Below the pieces are notes generated by a model. The model ran no database searches and was not told the origin of the DNA. It saw only the letters and a program-made list of their open reading frames with translations. A program made the position numbers and the translations under genes. Shown here piece by piece: positions 6,592-8,576 of a DNA stretch of 8,576 bases. This stretch comes from Comamonas sp. lk (GTDB taxonomy: Bacteria > Pseudomonadota > Gammaproteobacteria > Burkholderiales > Burkholderiaceae_C). The stretch lies in contig CAMDHL010000080.1 in the NCBI GenBank assembly GCA_945898105.1, positions 1 through 8,576 on the forward strand, given 5' to 3'. Position 1 is the first letter of the stretch. Each line of letters begins with the position of its first letter.

Positions 6592-7759
6592 GAGCCCCAA
6601 TAACCTACCGCGCCATCAAGACCCAAGCCCAAGGACCCCTATCGGGCCGCATGAGAGCATGCTGACTCAGCAAGCGCCCGCCCATGGCGCATTGGCCCAT
6701 TGGCCGCCTTTGTATTGGGAGCATAGCGACCGAAAGCAAGCTTTTGACCGATGGATTGTTTCCCTGCAATCGCGCTTCGGCCTGCTACCAGACAGCTTGC
6801 GTCTGGCCTCGGCAGATGCCAGCTTCAGGCGCTATTTGCGCTTAGACAGTACGCATCGTGAATACGCGCCCAGCCTGATCGTGATGGATGCGCCGCCGGA
6901 AAAAGAAGACAGTGCGCCTTTTGTCAAAGTTGCAGGGTTGCTGCAAAAAGCGGGCATCCACTGCCCGCAGATCTTGGATTGGAACCAGGCTGACGGCTTT
7001 ATGCTGCTCACGGACCTAGGTGATCACACCATGATGCAGCGCATCGATCCCGCCGCACCGCCGCCTTTAGACGTGTATTTACAGGCGGTGGATACCTTAA
7101 TCGCCTTGCAAAAAGCCTCTCAGCCTGGCGTGTTGCCGCCGTACGACCATTCGCTGCTGCGCCGAGAATTAGATTTGTTCCCGCAGTGGTACATCACCCA
7201 GCACCGACAGTTGAGCTTGGACGCCGCCCAAAGCAAAGTTTTGGAACAGGCATTTGAAACCATCCTGGCCAACAACCTGTCTTGGCCCTCGGTGTATGTA
7301 CATCGCGACTTTATGCCGCGCAACCTCATGGACTGTGGGCGCGCGCATCCTTTGGGTGTGCTGGACTTTCAGGACGCGGTGTACGGGCCAATCACTTATG
7401 ACATCGCCAGCCTCATGCGCGATGCCTTTCTAAGCTGGGAAGAAGATTTTTGCCTAGATGTGACGATACGCTATTGGCAAAAAGCGCGAGCGGCCGGATT
7501 GCCCGTGGGCGATGACTTTGGCGAGTTTTACCGCGCAGTGGAGTGGATGGGTTTGCAGCGGCATATCAAAATTTCTGGCATCTTTGCCCGCCTTACTTTG
7601 CGCGATGGAAAGCCCAAATACCTAGCGGACACGCCGCGCTTTATCGGCTACATCCGCGCCACCTGCGCTCGCTACCGAGAGCTTAAGCCTTTGTTGCGCC
7701 TGGTTGAGCGTATTGAGGGCATAGAGCCGCCTCAGGCTTTTTCTTTTGGCCGCGTGTAG
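6572..7759 (+). CDS. amgK: Cell-wall sugar kinase of the AmgK type (aminoglycoside phosphotransferase fold)
   Basis: AmgK phosphorylates the anomeric carbon of N-acetylmuramate and N-acetylglucosamine in a peptidoglycan recycling route that bypasses de novo synthesis and works with MurU. The protein shows the phosphotransferase layout: DASFRRYLRL (82-91) and VMDAPPEKED (104-113) in the N-lobe, hinge GFMLLTDLGD (142-151), catalytic loop HRDFMPRN (244-251, with D246 and N251) and metal-binding D265 in VLDFQDAVYGP. At 395 residues it is longer than the roughly 340 usual for the family. The extra length is a Pro-rich stretch before about residue 50. The GTG at 6572 has a good ribosome site; ATGs at 6590 and 6659 are alternatives, the latter after GAGAG. 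The place next to lptD is typical, but murU does not follow. Assignment rests on motifs and context; another phosphotransferase of this fold remains possible. Confidence 0.8.
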   Translation: MDNGLSMSPNNLPRHQDPSPRTPIGPHESMLTQQAPAHGALAHWPPLYWEHSDRKQAFDRWIVSLQSRFGLLPDSLRLASADASFRRYLRLDSTHREYAPSLIVMDAPPEKEDSAPFVKVAGLLQKAGIHCPQILDWNQADGFMLLTDLGDHTMMQRIDPAAPPPLDVYLQAVDTLIALQKASQPGVLPPYDHSLLRRELDLFPQWYITQHRQLSLDAAQSKVLEQAFETILANNLSWPSVYVHRDFMPRNLMDCGRAHPLGVLDFQDAVYGPITYDIASLMRDAFLSWEEDFCLDVTIRYWQKARAAGLPVGDDFGEFYRAVEWMGLQRHIKISGIFARLTLRDGKPKYLADTPRFIGYIRATCARYRELKPLLRLVERIEGIEPPQAFSFGRV

Positions 7760-7806
7760 AAGCTTTTCTCCTCCCGCCTCCACAGCCCGTTTAGCGCCAC
7801 GCATTC

Positions 7807-8576
7807 ATGCCACGTTTCTTCTGCCCGTCCCCCTTGCAAACCGGCGCGGTGCTGGATCTGCCGCCCGGCCCGGCGCGCCACGTGCAGGTCTTGCGCATGC
7901 AGCCTGGTCAAACAATTACCTTGTTCAACCATGGCCCCGGCTGGGATCGGGGCCAGCCTGAGGCGCCGCCTTCGGGTGAATTTGAAGCCGAAATCCTGCT
8001 CATGGGCCGCAGTCAGGTGCAGGTGCGTATCGGTGTGCATAGCGCCCGGGAATGCGAAGCTGCCCGCAAGGTTTCCATCGCTATCGTCATGCCCGCCAAT
8101 GAGCGTATGGATTGGCTGGTAGAAAAGGCGACCGAACTAGGTGTCGCTGCGATCTATCCGTTGACCAGCGAGCGCAGCGTGCTGCGCCTCACTGGGGAGC
8201 GTGCGGACAAAAAAATCACGCACTGGCAAGCGGTGGCCATTGCCGCCTGCGAGCAGTGTGGCGCTAACCGTGTGCCGCTTGTATACCCCGTGAAAAGCCT
8301 TCCTCATTTTTTGCGCGATGGCTTTCAGTCCTTCAGTAGCGGAGATGCTCCGGCACCTGCGCGGCTTTTGCTGTCCTTGCAATCGGGCGCGCTGCCATTA
8401 CGTGCATGGCCAGGCATCGCCACTACACAGCCGCTTATTTGCTTGTCCGGCCCGGAGGGCGGGTTTAGCTCGGCCGAGGAAGCCTTGGCGCTGGAGGCGG
8501 GCTTTTTTGCCGTGTCGCTGGGCGCCCGTACTTTGCGCGCGGAGACAGCGGCATTGGCCGCGCTGGCGCTGTTGGC
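7807..8576 (+). CDS. rsmE: 16S rRNA (uracil1498-N3)-methyltransferase, C-terminus cut by the window edge
   Basis: RsmE methylates U1498 of 16S rRNA in the assembled small subunit, using S-adenosylmethionine; it is a SPOUT-class enzyme with a knotted active site. From the ATG at 7807 the frame stays open for 256 codons to the edge. The start PRFFCPSPL and the ARHVQVLRMQPGQ segment (23-35) form the N-terminal PUA-like domain. The SPOUT domain shows ERMDWLVEKATELGV (99-113), PLTSERS (118-124), EQCGANR, GPEGGFS (215-221) and LGARTLRAETAA (238-249). The family is usually 240-260 residues long, so only a few residues are lost. The PUA-like domain carries an extra loop near 44-58 (GPGWDRGQPEAPPSG). 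A TAG lies five codons upstream in frame, so this ATG is the first possible start of that kind, although no Shine-Dalgarno sequence is seen. It follows the kinase after 47 bp and is probably co-transcribed with it. Confidence 0.93.
   Translation, partial: MPRFFCPSPLQTGAVLDLPPGPARHVQVLRMQPGQTITLFNHGPGWDRGQPEAPPSGEFEAEILLMGRSQVQVRIGVHSARECEAARKVSIAIVMPANERMDWLVEKATELGVAAIYPLTSERSVLRLTGERADKKITHWQAVAIAACEQCGANRVPLVYPVKSLPHFLRDGFQSFSSGDAPAPARLLLSLQSGALPLRAWPGIATTQPLICLSGPEGGFSSAEEALALEAGFFAVSLGARTLRAETAALAALALL

Noticed and set aside
7732..8382. Minus-strand frames across the kinase end and rsmE (7732-8040, 8137-8382).
   Set aside because: The plus-strand rsmE frame has all family motifs across this stretch; the minus-strand frames are shadows.

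Overview
The window looks like an ordinary chromosomal segment of a betaproteobacterium, most likely Burkholderiales and possibly Alcaligenaceae or a relative. The evidence is the moderately high G+C, the lptD-surA-rsmA order divergent from an amgK-type sugar kinase, and the style of the response regulator and hydrolase. I see no mobile element, CRISPR array, tRNA, rRNA or phage gene, and no convincing new biological system. The points worth a second look are missing neighbours, start-codon choices and small dyad sites.

Left part (1-1102): two minus-strand genes are read leftwards. An OmpR/PhoB-type response regulator is followed after 131 bp by the first codons of an exported protein that runs off the left edge. 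A 206-bp divergent spacer with several inverted repeats separates the regulator from a plus-strand alpha/beta hydrolase with an aspartate nucleophile, an epoxide hydrolase or dehalogenase-like enzyme.

Centre (2059-6554): a minus-strand cluster reads lptD, surA, rsmA. SurA is the periplasmic chaperone that helps fold outer-membrane proteins, and LptD, the outer-membrane LPS translocon, is its classic client. RsmA dimethylates 16S rRNA. The gaps are short (41 and 39 bp), as in an operon. The pdxA gene, which lies between surA and rsmA in E. coli, is absent here. The rsmA tail meets the hydrolase tail across a 38-bp spacer containing a GC-rich hairpin.

Right part (6572-8576): an amgK-type cell-wall sugar kinase starts only 17 bp from the lptD start, on the opposite strand. 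It is followed not by the murU nucleotidyltransferase that I would expect next to amgK but by rsmE, a 16S rRNA m3U1498 methyltransferase. The rsmE gene is cut by the right edge only a few codons from its expected end. The combined theme is envelope biogenesis (LPS export, outer-membrane protein folding, peptidoglycan recycling) mixed with rRNA methylation.
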